In this document: one piece after another, positions 1-7,233 of the stretch
How positions within the stretch are numbered: position 1 is the first letter of the stretch
How the letters are laid out: every line of letters begins with the position of its first letter
From: Bacteroidota bacterium
GTDB lineage: Bacteria > Bacteroidota > Ignavibacteria > Ignavibacteriales > Ignavibacteriaceae
Length of the DNA: 8,189 nt
Reading direction: 5' to 3'
Assembly (NCBI GenBank): GCA_021778375.1
Contig: JAJYCM010000115.1
Location: forward strand, 1-8,189
The notes under the pieces: model-generated
The model's input: only the letters and a program-made list of their open reading frames with translations
The model's database searches: none
What the model was told of the DNA's origin: nothing
Program-made: the position numbers and the translations under genes

Positions 1-1200
1 GAACAGAAAATTGAAAAGGGTGCGAAACTGCTGCATTCGCTCGTTTCTCTCTGTCATAGTGAAGACCCAACAAGGCCGGTTACTTCTGCTTGTGATAATA
101 TCGCCGCAGACGGCGGAGCTACAACTCTTTCATTTCTTAAAGGACTTGATATAGTCGGATACAACTACGTTGACCGCTGGCATGAACGTAGAGAATTATA
201 TTACAGTATTGATCGTCATGATCATCCTGATTGGAAAATGATTGGAACAGAAAGTACTTCTAATAGCAGCGGAATACGAGGTGATTATTCTTTAGGCATA
301 GATTCATCGGCAGTACACCCCAATTATAACTATGAAATGATAGATGCAGAGCAGCTTTGGAAGTTTGTCGATACACGCGATTATGTTATAGGCGATTTTA
401 TGTGGACAGGGATAGATTATCTTGGCGAAGTTTCCTGGCCATATAAAAATTGGTCTTTCGGCGCGCTCGATCTTTGCGGCTTTTCGAAAGATAGCTATTA
501 TTTTTATCAAAGCCAATGGACTAAGAAACTAATGATACACCTTTTCCCACATTGGAACTGGAAGGGAAGAGAAGGGCAAGTAATTCCGGTTCTTTGTTAT
601 TCTAACTGCGATGCCGTTGAATTGTTTATAAATGGGAAATCTTATGATGAAAAGCGACTTGAATTTCCAAGACAAGGACACTCCGGGGCATGGGACAAGT
701 ACGCTAAACCGGAAGTTCATCCTACAACAGCCGATCTTCACCTTGAATGGGATGTTCCCTATGAACCAGGTGTTATCAAAGCAATAGGAAAAAATGACGG
801 CAAAATTGTCTGCACTGAAGAAATACATACTACCAGTACGCCTGCTTCGATTCGATTAAATTCCGACAGAGATACTATTTTTGCAAATGAACAGGGTGCA
901 GCGGATATTAAAATTGAAATAGTTGATTCAGCCGGTAATATTGTCCCCACAGCCAATAATCTTGTTAAATTTTTTATTGAAGGGGAAGGAACGTTGATAG
1001 GAGTTGACAACGGTAATCCGATTGATCATGATTCGTTCAAGGCAGATTATCGGAAAGCATTTAACGGACTCTGTCTTGCTATTGTCCAATCGACAAATAA
1101 ACCCGGTAAAATAAAGTTAATAGCAAAATCCGCTGGTTTGAAAGATGCTTCAATAGAAATCAAGGTGTTCAAAGGAAAATCTATTTTAGCTTTACCCTAA
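1..1200 (+). CDS. Glycoside hydrolase family 2 (beta-galactosidase-like), C-terminal part
   Basis: The frame is open from base 1 to the TAA at 1198-1200, giving 399 residues of a protein whose N-terminus is cut off by the window edge. The visible part starts late in the GH2 catalytic barrel. VGYNY (about residues 55-59) leads to GTES, where Glu84 (bases 250-252) fits the GH2 catalytic nucleophile. The barrel ends with GDFMWTGIDYLGE (131-143) and FGALDLCGFSKDSYYFYQSQW, both typical of GH2 galactosidases. A DUF4982-like beta domain follows (about 177-274, HLFPHWNWKG...VELFINGKS), then an Ig-like C-terminal domain (about 282-391, with DNGNP and FNGLCLAIVQS). The sugar-binding domains and the acid/base Glu lie upstream, outside the window. 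The family hydrolyses beta-galactosides or related beta-glycosides; the substrate cannot be read here. No C-terminal sorting domain is visible, and the missing N-terminus prevents a signal-peptide call. Family assignment is strong; beta-galactosidase specificity is only likely. Confidence 0.93.
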   Translation, partial: EQKIEKGAKLLHSLVSLCHSEDPTRPVTSACDNIAADGGATTLSFLKGLDIVGYNYVDRWHERRELYYSIDRHDHPDWKMIGTESTSNSSGIRGDYSLGIDSSAVHPNYNYEMIDAEQLWKFVDTRDYVIGDFMWTGIDYLGEVSWPYKNWSFGALDLCGFSKDSYYFYQSQWTKKLMIHLFPHWNWKGREGQVIPVLCYSNCDAVELFINGKSYDEKRLEFPRQGHSGAWDKYAKPEVHPTTADLHLEWDVPYEPGVIKAIGKNDGKIVCTEEIHTTSTPASIRLNSDRDTIFANEQGAADIKIEIVDSAGNIVPTANNLVKFFIEGEGTLIGVDNGNPIDHDSFKADYRKAFNGLCLAIVQSTNKPGKIKLIAKSAGLKDASIEIKVFKGKSILALP

Positions 1201-1443
1201 GCTATAAATCATTAGCTAAATAATTCAAATCAATCTTGGAAACGAGCTAATCCTGATTCTAAGGAATTTCAAATGATAATAATATTAGTTGTTTTAACGC
1301 TCTCTTCTCGCATGTCCAAAATTTACAAAATCTTATCTTTGTTTTTAACTCAAATTTAAACTAGACTTAAATTTATGAATAATCAATAATAATTTAATTT
1401 CTTGAATTTTATCCTTATTTTTAATTTGATAAAATAAATATTT
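1201..1443. other. AT-rich intergenic region before tRNA-Val
   Basis: No gene is convincingly supported here. There is no obvious hairpin terminator directly after the glycosidase stop codon. A 28-codon reading frame at 1273-1359 has an AAGGAA stretch upstream but is probably chance. The last 45 bases include a possible tRNA promoter, annotated separately. Confidence 0.6.
1402..1428 (+). promoter_or_regulatory. Possible promoter of tRNA-Val
   Basis: A TTG at 1402-1404 and a TAATTTG at 1422-1428 are separated by 17 bases. They resemble the Bacteroidota -33 (TTTG) and -7 (TAnnTTTG) elements, but the -7 box is one base short. It ends 16 bases before the tRNA, close to the 14 bases seen at tRNA-Phe. 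This is a weak match in AT-rich sequence. Confidence 0.28.
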
Positions 1444-1517
1444 GGGCGCTTGGCTCAGCTGGTTAGAGCGCTTGCCTCACACGCAGGAGGTCAGTGGTTC
1501 GAATCCACTAGCGCCCA
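1444..1517 (+). tRNA. tRNA-Val (anticodon CAC)
   Basis: The sequence folds as a full cloverleaf. The acceptor stem GGGCGCT (1444-1450) pairs with AGCGCCC (1510-1516), with discriminator A1517. The D stem is GCTC/GAGC (1453-1456, 1466-1469). The anticodon stem CTTGC/GCAGG (1471-1475, 1483-1487) encloses loop CTCACAC, placing CAC at 34-36, which reads the valine codon GUG. The T arm is AGTGG-TTCGAAT-CCACT (1493-1509). The 3' CCA is not encoded (CGA follows), so it must be added after transcription. The gene stands alone and is followed 9 bases later by a terminator hairpin, so it is probably its own short transcription unit. Confidence 0.97.
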
Positions 1518-1526
1518 CGATAAAAT

Positions 1527-1557
1527 AAAAAGCCGTTTTCTTAAAAACGGCTTTTTT
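1527..1557 (+). terminator. Rho-independent terminator after tRNA-Val
   Basis: AAAAAGCCGTTTT (1527-1539) pairs with AAAACGGCTTTTT (1544-1556) around a four-base loop (1540-1543). The descending arm runs into a T-tract ending at 1557. The stem is nearly symmetric with A- and T-tracts on both sides, so it could stop transcription in both directions. Confidence 0.9.
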
Positions 1558-1828
1558 ATTTATAATTCACTTTATGCGGGATTTCCTTTTGGAGAATGAG
1601 AAGCATAGCTCAATTACATTATCCCACCTCACCTAAACGGGAAATCGTCTGGACTGTATCTAATTTAGTCGGGTAATGATTCCTAAAATGATTTTAGGAG
1701 TTAAAGGAAGCCTCAACATTGTGATAGGAATAATATAACTTTCATATAATAAGTGTATTTTTGCCGCTATCATTTATCCTCTTATGAAATAATTCACTTA
1801 ATCTTATACTTTATATTTTTAAAGCAAG
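1558..1828. other. Intergenic region between tRNA-Val and PAP2 gene
   Basis: No gene is supported. It contains a perfect inverted repeat, TCCTAAAA (1681-1688) and TTTTAGGA (1692-1699) with a three-base spacer. That could be a protein-binding site or a weak hairpin. There is also a TATTTTTG at 1756-1763 that matches the Bacteroidota -7 box (TAnnTTTG), 66 bases before the PAP2 start, but no convincing -33 TTTG lies at the right distance. Confidence 0.5.
1756..1763 (+). promoter_or_regulatory. Candidate -7 element for the PAP2 gene
   Basis: TATTTTTG fits the TAnnTTTG consensus of Bacteroidota housekeeping promoters and would give a leader of roughly 60 bases before the ATG at 1829. No clear -33 TTTG is found about 19 bases upstream, and such motifs arise easily in AT-rich DNA. 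Confidence 0.3.
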
Positions 1829-2761
1829 ATGTCCAGAAAGACAATTAATGTTACCTTCTTATTTGTGTTTTGCGTTATCCGGCAAAATATATTAGCGGCA
1901 GATTCAACGGTGGTTACTATCCCGGATTCATCCTCCATCAAAACTCATCATGAATCTCAATCCGAACAGAGAATTCAAAGCAATGTAACTTGGGACCAAA
2001 TGATTACTAATATTCCTTCGGATTATTATAATTTCTTCCGCAAATCTTTTCAAGAGAAGATGCTCCCTACTTATCTTACTATAGCAGCTTTAACTGGTTC
2101 TTTTATGGCAGTTGACCAAACGGGCTGGGCTATGCAACGTCGATTATATTTGAGGTCGAATCTTGACCATCATACTTCTAATTTTATGGTAAACTTCGGA
2201 AACGGAACTTATCAATTTCTTTCTGCTGCTGCTTTTGCAATTCCGGGATTAGTATTCCATGATGAAACTGCCATTAGAACAGGCAGCAATATTGCCGAAG
2301 CAATTTTAACTACCGGTATTTTTGTGCAATTCCTAAAAAGAATAACTGGCAGGCAAAGCCCTATTGCATCAACAGAGAATGGGGGGGACTGGCATATAGG
2401 ACCAAGTATAAGTCAGTATCAAAAAAATCAACCTAACTATTATTCATTTCCTTCCGGTCATTTATCAACTGCTACCGCAGTAATTACGGTGATTGCCAAT
2501 AATTATCCTGACCTAAAATGGATTAGACCGGTCAGTTATCCTTTATTAGCTTTGCTAGGATTTTCCTTGGTAAACAAAGGGATGCATTGGTACAGTGACC
2601 TTCCTCTCGCTTATTTTCTCGGATATACCTTCGGAAATATTGCTGCACCTCCAAGAAGCGATTCACCGGCTATACATTTCCAACCTGATAAACCAAAGCT
2701 ATCAATATTTCCTTCGGTCGGCTTGAATGACGTTCAATTTCACTTCTTATTTACTTTTTGA
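1829..2761 (+). CDS. PAP2-superfamily membrane phosphatase-like protein
   Basis: This 310-residue protein starts with a signal-like segment (1-24, core TFLFVFCVI) and a Ser/His-rich linker. A helical membrane domain with about six hydrophobic stretches follows (roughly 81-98, 128-146, 155-170, 213-224, 235-248, 259-272). The three PAP2 motifs are recognisable: KRITGRQSP (170-178), PSGH (208-211) and SLVNKGMHWYSD (246-257). His211 and His253 fit the general acid and the phospho-histidine nucleophile, with Asp257 beside it. Compared with the usual KxxxxxxRP and SRxxxxxHxxxD, Arg is Ser177 in the first motif and Leu247 in the third. The family dephosphorylates lipid phosphates such as phosphatidate, undecaprenyl-PP or lipid A; the substrate here is unknown. 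The ATG has no good Shine-Dalgarno sequence (TTTAAAGCAAG precedes it). The gene appears monocistronic, with 77 bases to the next gene. Family call is firm; activity is less certain. Confidence 0.88.
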   Translation: MSRKTINVTFLFVFCVIRQNILAADSTVVTIPDSSSIKTHHESQSEQRIQSNVTWDQMITNIPSDYYNFFRKSFQEKMLPTYLTIAALTGSFMAVDQTGWAMQRRLYLRSNLDHHTSNFMVNFGNGTYQFLSAAAFAIPGLVFHDETAIRTGSNIAEAILTTGIFVQFLKRITGRQSPIASTENGGDWHIGPSISQYQKNQPNYYSFPSGHLSTATAVITVIANNYPDLKWIRPVSYPLLALLGFSLVNKGMHWYSDLPLAYFLGYTFGNIAAPPRSDSPAIHFQPDKPKLSIFPSVGLNDVQFHFLFTF

Positions 2762-2770
2762 GTTGCTAAA

Positions 2771-2783
2771 GGGATTTTATCCC
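2771..2783 (+). terminator. Weak hairpin after the PAP2 gene
   Basis: GGGAT (2771-2775) pairs with ATCCC (2779-2783) around a TTT loop, 10 bases after the stop codon. There is no T-tract after it, so termination here is doubtful. Confidence 0.3.
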
Positions 2784-2788
2784 ATTAT

Positions 2789-2817
2789 CTTGGATATACA
2801 GAACAAAGCTAACTTTA
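2789..2817 (+). promoter_or_regulatory. Possible promoter of the small protein-Nudix operon
   Basis: CTTG at 2789-2792 and TAACTTTA at 2810-2817 lie 17 bases apart and resemble the -33 TTTG and -7 TAnnTTTG boxes with one mismatch each. The implied start site would be only about 15 bases before the ATG at 2839, leaving just enough room for the Shine-Dalgarno sequence AGGTG (2829-2833). Tentative. Confidence 0.28.
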
Positions 2818-2838
2818 AAAGACAATTTAGGTGAAATA

Positions 2839-3108
2839 ATGAGGACAATATACTTAAGAAAAGACGAGAAGGATTTTACAAGAAAAATCCTTATTGATAT
2901 GGCGTATCTTGTAAGTAATAATAAGATCAGGCTGCCGAAATATTATTATGATGAAAACCTTTATCTTCCTTACCAAAAATTAAATAGTAACAACGGAGCA
3001 TTTGAAAAGTACTTTTTAACAAAAGATAAAATAATTTCTGAAGATACGGACTTTTATTTTTTTAAGTTCATTTTTAAACACAATCAAGTAATCGATGTTG
3101 CCGATTAG
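2839..3108 (+). CDS. Hypothetical protein, 89 residues, upstream of Nudix hydrolase
   Basis: I do not recognise this protein. It is a small, soluble-looking polypeptide rich in Lys, Asp and Tyr/Phe, without a signal peptide or membrane segment. The N-terminal half has an amphipathic stretch (DFTRKILIDMAYLVSNNKIRLP, about residues 12-33), followed by a tyrosine-rich segment (35-46, YYYDENLYLPYQ). The C-terminal third alternates aromatic and charged residues (FYFFKFIFKHNQ). The start is supported by AGGTG at 2829-2833, five bases before the ATG, one of the better ribosome sites in the window. The stop is 14 bases before the Nudix start, on the same strand with no hairpin between, so the two are probably co-transcribed. 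The coding case rests on start signal, length and spacing; no function can be inferred. Confidence 0.72.
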   Translation: MRTIYLRKDEKDFTRKILIDMAYLVSNNKIRLPKYYYDENLYLPYQKLNSNNGAFEKYFLTKDKIISEDTDFYFFKFIFKHNQVIDVAD

Positions 3109-3122
3109 TAATCCTTTTCGTT

Positions 3123-3794
3123 ATGAATCAAAAAGATATTGTAAAATTAAAATCCCACCTTCCGAAGAAACCCGGAATTATGGGAAAAGAAAATTATTTT
3201 AACTCCGCTGTTTTGATCCCTCTTATCTTAATAAAAGGTGAATATCATCTGCTTTTTGAAAAAAGAGCTTCTGGAATAAGACAGGGAAGTGAGATATGTT
3301 TTCCTGGAGGTGAATTTGATCCTGGTATAGATAAAAATTTTCGTGATACTGCCGTTAGAGAAACATTTGAAGAGATTGGCGTAAAGAAAAGTAAAATAAA
3401 AATAATCGGTCAGCTTGATACGCTAATTGGTCCCATGGGCGTTACAGTCGAACCTTTTATAGGAGTTTTAGATTTACCGGGAATCTCAAAAATTGTTTTT
3501 GACAAGAACGAAGTTGAAAAAATATTTACGGTTCCTTACTCTTTTTTTGAAAAAAAAATGCCGGAAAAATATTCCGTTAGACTTCAGGTAAATCCAATTG
3601 AAATTGATGAAAAAGGAAATGAAATTAAGACATTTCCAGCCGCGGATCTTCAACTCCCTCCGAAATATACTAAACCATGGCGCGGTAAACGGCATTCAAT
3701 TTTTGTTTATAAAACCTCAGGCGAAGTAATTTGGGGAATTACGGCTGAGTTAATCCATGAGTTGGTTTCTCTATTCACTAAATCTTTCAATTAG
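3123..3794 (+). CDS. Nudix hydrolase, CoA-pyrophosphatase-like (NudL/YeaB group)
   Basis: This 223-residue protein has a Nudix fold. LLFEKRASGIRQGSEICFPGG (43-63) resembles the UPF0035 signature of CoA pyrophosphatases, with its R-Q-x-x-EICFPGG close to clostridial YeaB-like members. The Nudix box runs from Gly63 to Val87 and ends in RETFEEIGV (79-87), where Glu80, Glu83 and Glu84 would bind Mg2+. The stretch between GG and RE is about two residues longer than the canonical GX5EX7RE, and Asp70 probably stands in for the first Glu. The later landmarks TVEPFIGVLDLP (108-119), NEVEKIFTVPYSFF (129-142) and WGITAELIHELV (204-215) match the NudL layout. The family cleaves the diphosphate of CoA or its derivatives to 3',5'-ADP and phosphopantetheine; that specificity is inferred. 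There is no clear Shine-Dalgarno sequence, so translation may be coupled to the upstream 89-residue gene. The protein is cytoplasmic. Confidence 0.9.
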   Translation: MNQKDIVKLKSHLPKKPGIMGKENYFNSAVLIPLILIKGEYHLLFEKRASGIRQGSEICFPGGEFDPGIDKNFRDTAVRETFEEIGVKKSKIKIIGQLDTLIGPMGVTVEPFIGVLDLPGISKIVFDKNEVEKIFTVPYSFFEKKMPEKYSVRLQVNPIEIDEKGNEIKTFPAADLQLPPKYTKPWRGKRHSIFVYKTSGEVIWGITAELIHELVSLFTKSFN

Positions 3795-3798
3795 AGAA

Positions 3799-3818
3799 GG
3801 AGGGTATTTATACCCTCC
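3799..3818. terminator. Hairpin between convergent genes
   Basis: GGAGGGTAT (3799-3807) and ATACCCTCC (3810-3818) form a perfect nine-pair stem with a two-base apex, or eight pairs with a TTTA loop. It lies four bases after the Nudix stop and 24 bases from the stop of the convergent propeller gene. Neither side has a strong T-tract, but position and symmetry favour a bidirectional terminator. Confidence 0.6.
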
Positions 3819-3841
3819 GGAATCTTATTCATCTATAAAAT

Positions 3842-6800
3842 CTATTTGTCATTTTCTGCAAATTTCTTTAACCGTTCCCATTTTATAAAAAGCTCATCAG
3901 ATTTTGATTTATAATGATTAAATACATCATGCTGCCCTTGAGTCGGTTCGGCATCGGAGCTTTGGACAGCAGTAATCAAATCGGCGTAAATATTGGAGAC
4001 TTGAGAGAAGCTATCCTTCCTGCCGTCAGCTAATGCCGATAATGAATCTTTTAGAGGGGGAGAAATTCTATCCTTATCTTCCTTTAAGATATTCTCAATC
4101 TCTGTACGTACCGAGATTATTTTATCTAAATTGGCGTCAATTAATCTTGCAAAGTTAAACTGTTTCTGCAAGTCGAGTTTACTTCCGTGAATGCGTGGAT
4201 CTTCTTTAATTTTAAGCTGTTGCGTGTACTCACTTCCGCCTGCTTTTAGAGTAACTGAGTATACCCCAGGGAGTACAATCATGCCTCTTGGTTCTAGTGG
4301 TGTTCGATCATGCCACAGTGCGGCTATGGAATAATGATAAGAAAGAGCAGGTGGACGAGTATACCTTAAATCCCATACAAATCTATGCATCCCGGATATA
4401 TTCGAAAGTTTATTGCTAGAAGATATCCATCCTCTTTCAAAATAACGATTTGCAGGCAAACTCTTAATGTTATCCTGGGAAGTAAAACTTCGAACGATTT
4501 TTCCCTTTGCATCCCTTATAATTATAGATATATTACCAGCGTTGCCATCCTTTAACCAATAATCTATAATTGCTCCGTCAGGCGGATTCTTACCAAGTGG
4601 TATTTCACGGGGATACGGAGTATCATGATTCTCGTCCCCACGCATGCGCCATGCCGGTTCCGGATGAAATAGATGAGCAGATTGGGAGATGATATTTTTA
4701 GAAATTTCCCGCAATGGCTCAAGGTCATCTAATATCCAAATTGCTCTTCCTTGTGTCGAAGCAATTAGATCACCGTTATGAATTAAAAGATCAGTCACGT
4801 TTGTCGTAGGAAAGTTTAGAGAAAGCGGCTGCCAATTATCTCCGTCGTCAAACGATACATATACTCCCCGGTTTGTCCCGGCATAAAGTAATCCTTTGCG
4901 TACGGGATCAGTGCGGACAACATTAACAAATTCATCATGAGGTAATCCGATTGTAATTTCCTTCCAGGTCTTTCCGTCATCAGTAGTTTTGATTATTAGA
5001 GGGGTAAATAGTCCTAACCTGTGAGTATTTATCGCAGCATAAGCACAGTTTTTGGAAAATGGCGAAGGATCAATTGCGTCAATGCGAGACCAAAGAGGAA
5101 CAAGGTTCGGAGTAACATTACTCCAATTTTTCCCGCCGTCATTTGTAAGTTGGATAATCCCGTTATCTGTTCCGATCCAAATTACGTTTTTATTAATAGG
5201 GGAGGGGGAAATAGTAAATATACTTCCGTAGCCTTCCTCCCGCGCCTGATTAAGAGTCGGATTTTTATATTTTTTTGAGTCTTTAGTCTTGCCGGTTAAA
5301 TCAGGACTAATAATTTTCCAATGGTTTCCGTCATCCAAAGAGCGGAAAAGATATTGAGCGCCGAAATACAATGCGTAAGGTTTAACAAGTGAAAATACAA
5401 GCGGCGTAATCCAGGTGTAACGGTATCTGACTTTTGTAGGGAAGGCTCCGTAGCTTGAAACCGGCCAGGGCGAAACATTAGCCACCTGTCTTGTCTTTTC
5501 ATCAAATCGTGAGATGTAGCCACCCAATCCGCTTCCAAAAACCAGATCGGAATTACCGGGTTTTGGTACATCATAATCGCGCTCATCGCCGCCGACGGGA
5601 TGCCAATCTTTATCTTCGATGACACCGTAAGGACCGCGACTTAATATTTCTACAGTACCGTTATCTTGTTGTCCGCTGTAAATTCTATACGGAAAGTGAT
5701 CGTCAACTGCTAAATGATAAAACTGTCCGGTTGGCTGATTATACCAGCTTGACCAGCTTTCTCCGTTGTTAACGGAAACAACAGCGCCTTGATCTGAAGC
5801 AGCGATCATGTGAGTTGGATCTTTTGGATTTATCCATAGATAATGATAATCATCTCCTCCCGGAGCGCCCTTAAAAAAGGTAAAATGTTTTCCGCCGTCA
5901 ACAGAACGGCTTATTGATCGACCCATTACATAAACGATATTTGCATTATGGGGGTCAACTGTAACCCGGCTAAAATAAGAATTTGCAAGCGCGCCGTCCT
6001 TATTAACAAAAAGCCAGTTTCTGCCGCCGTCGTTTGAACGATATAATCCGCTACTATCACCTTGGGCTATAACGGTGGCATATACAATTTTTCCATTGCT
6101 ATTGTTTGCAACTGCAAGACCAATCCTGCTTAATTGCCCGGAAGGGAGTCCGCCTCCGTTTAATTTTTCCCAATGCTCGCCACCGTCTTCGCTTCTATAA
6201 ATACCGGAACTAGTGCCCATCTGCGGATCAAAATAATCGAGCCATGGATGCATTTGAATTTGCCAAAGTGCTGCGTAAATAATTTGAGGATTTTTAGCGT
6301 CGGAAGCTAAATCAACTGCTCCTGTGCTATCATTTATATATAAAACATGTTTCCATGTTGTACCGCCATTAGTGGTCAAAAATATTCCCCGCTCTTTATT
6401 TGGTTTGAAAACTTGCCCTAAAGCGGCGACGATGACACGATTAGGATTATTAGGATCAATTAAAATTTTCCCGATTCGATGGGTTGCATTCAGTCCGATA
6501 TTTTTCCAAGTTTTGCCGGCGTCATCTGAACGATAAACGCCGTTACCCGAAAGAATATCATATCGCAAAGCTACCTGACCAGTACCTACATATATAACAT
6601 CAGGATTTGACGGAGCAACAGCAAGTGCCCCGACTGAAGAAGATTTTTCGTGCTGCATCAACGGCTGCCATGTATTTCCGGCGTCATTTGTTTTCCAAAC
6701 ACCTCCGCCTGCAGCTCCAAAGTAAAAAGTATTCGGCTCAGAAGGAATGCCTGCTGACATAGTAGCCCAACCTGCGCGAAATGGACCGACAAGCCTCCAC

Positions 6801-6979
6801 TGCATTCCTGAATAACATTTTTGAGGTATTGGCTGGCTAAAGCATTTAGAAGGGAAAAAAATCAAAAGAAAAAAAATAACAGGAATCAATAAATGAAATA
6901 TCTTTAATTTTCTTTTGAGATTGTTAAGTGAGTAACTTAAGCTGTTTTGGAAGAGGCACGACTTTATCATTACTTTCAT
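3842..6979 (-). CDS. Exported Asp-box (BNR/sortilin-like) beta-propeller protein
   Basis: This 1045-residue protein begins with a basic n-region and hydrophobic core (27-42, IFHLLIPVIFFLLIFF), with likely cleavage after CFSQ (about 49). No proper lipobox precedes Cys46. Residues about 60-760 carry eleven Asp boxes (S/T-x-D/N-x-G-x-x-W/F): 97-104, 151-158, 202-209, 263-270, 315-322, 359-366, 402-409, 547-554, 612-619, 665-672 and 709-716. The gap at 410-546 suggests two propellers, as in GH74/sortilin-type proteins. A beta-sandwich-like region follows (about 800-925, FVWDLRY, PGVYSVTLKAGG), then a charged helical tail (930-1045). Members are often labelled glycosyl hydrolase without proof; no catalytic residue can be assigned, and a protein-binding or peptidase-associated role is equally possible. 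No type IX secretion C-terminal domain is seen. AGGA lies three bases before this ATG and twelve before the Met4 codon, so the exact start is open. Confidence 0.9.
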   Translation of the reverse strand: MKVMIKSCLFQNSLSYSLNNLKRKLKIFHLLIPVIFFLLIFFPSKCFSQPIPQKCYSGMQWRLVGPFRAGWATMSAGIPSEPNTFYFGAAGGGVWKTNDAGNTWQPLMQHEKSSSVGALAVAPSNPDVIYVGTGQVALRYDILSGNGVYRSDDAGKTWKNIGLNATHRIGKILIDPNNPNRVIVAALGQVFKPNKERGIFLTTNGGTTWKHVLYINDSTGAVDLASDAKNPQIIYAALWQIQMHPWLDYFDPQMGTSSGIYRSEDGGEHWEKLNGGGLPSGQLSRIGLAVANNSNGKIVYATVIAQGDSSGLYRSNDGGRNWLFVNKDGALANSYFSRVTVDPHNANIVYVMGRSISRSVDGGKHFTFFKGAPGGDDYHYLWINPKDPTHMIAASDQGAVVSVNNGESWSSWYNQPTGQFYHLAVDDHFPYRIYSGQQDNGTVEILSRGPYGVIEDKDWHPVGGDERDYDVPKPGNSDLVFGSGLGGYISRFDEKTRQVANVSPWPVSSYGAFPTKVRYRYTWITPLVFSLVKPYALYFGAQYLFRSLDDGNHWKIISPDLTGKTKDSKKYKNPTLNQAREEGYGSIFTISPSPINKNVIWIGTDNGIIQLTNDGGKNWSNVTPNLVPLWSRIDAIDPSPFSKNCAYAAINTHRLGLFTPLIIKTTDDGKTWKEITIGLPHDEFVNVVRTDPVRKGLLYAGTNRGVYVSFDDGDNWQPLSLNFPTTNVTDLLIHNGDLIASTQGRAIWILDDLEPLREISKNIISQSAHLFHPEPAWRMRGDENHDTPYPREIPLGKNPPDGAIIDYWLKDGNAGNISIIIRDAKGKIVRSFTSQDNIKSLPANRYFERGWISSSNKLSNISGMHRFVWDLRYTRPPALSYHYSIAALWHDRTPLEPRGMIVLPGVYSVTLKAGGSEYTQQLKIKEDPRIHGSKLDLQKQFNFARLIDANLDKIISVRTEIENILKEDKDRISPPLKDSLSALADGRKDSFSQVSNIYADLITAVQSSDAEPTQGQHDVFNHYKSKSDELFIKWERLKKFAENDK

Positions 6980-7233
6980 CTTTCCTATTTAAAAGAATTA
7001 ATGTTTTTAAAAATTTGTTTAATCAGATTGAACTAACCTATCATATCAAAATATAATAAATATTTTATTTAAAGTGAGTGAGAGAAAAATATTATTGTAA
7101 GTCTCATTACGTAGAATAAAATCTTTCGGAATGATTATATTATTTTCTTTACGAATGGGTTGTTGATTATATTTGTTCGTCTAAAAATGTTGACTTTAAA
7201 ATTGGTTAAATACATTAAGGGCGCATCTAAAAA
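6980..7233. other. AT-rich divergent intergenic region
   Basis: This stretch lies upstream of the propeller gene and holds no supported gene. The reverse strand has AGGAAAG directly before the propeller start. A TATATTTTG on the minus strand near 7050 resembles the -7 box but with wrong internal spacing. Nothing else is evident before the repeat-rich segment that begins near 7234. Confidence 0.5.

Noticed and set aside
304..1010. Minus-strand frames opposite the GH2 gene
   Set aside because: They lie entirely within a clearly coding plus-strand frame and show no family resemblance.
3486..3695. Minus-strand 69-codon frame opposite the Nudix gene
   Set aside because: It overlaps conserved Nudix sequence and has no independent support.
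5021..6536. Plus- and minus-strand frames within the propeller gene (5021-5278, 5296-5625, 6324-6536)
   Set aside because: All are shadows of the 1045-residue gene, whose Asp-box repeats prove the reading frame.
6841..6844. Lipoprotein signal at Cys46 of the propeller protein
   Set aside because: The residues before the cysteine are FPSK; a Lys at -1 and no Leu at -3 do not fit a lipobox.
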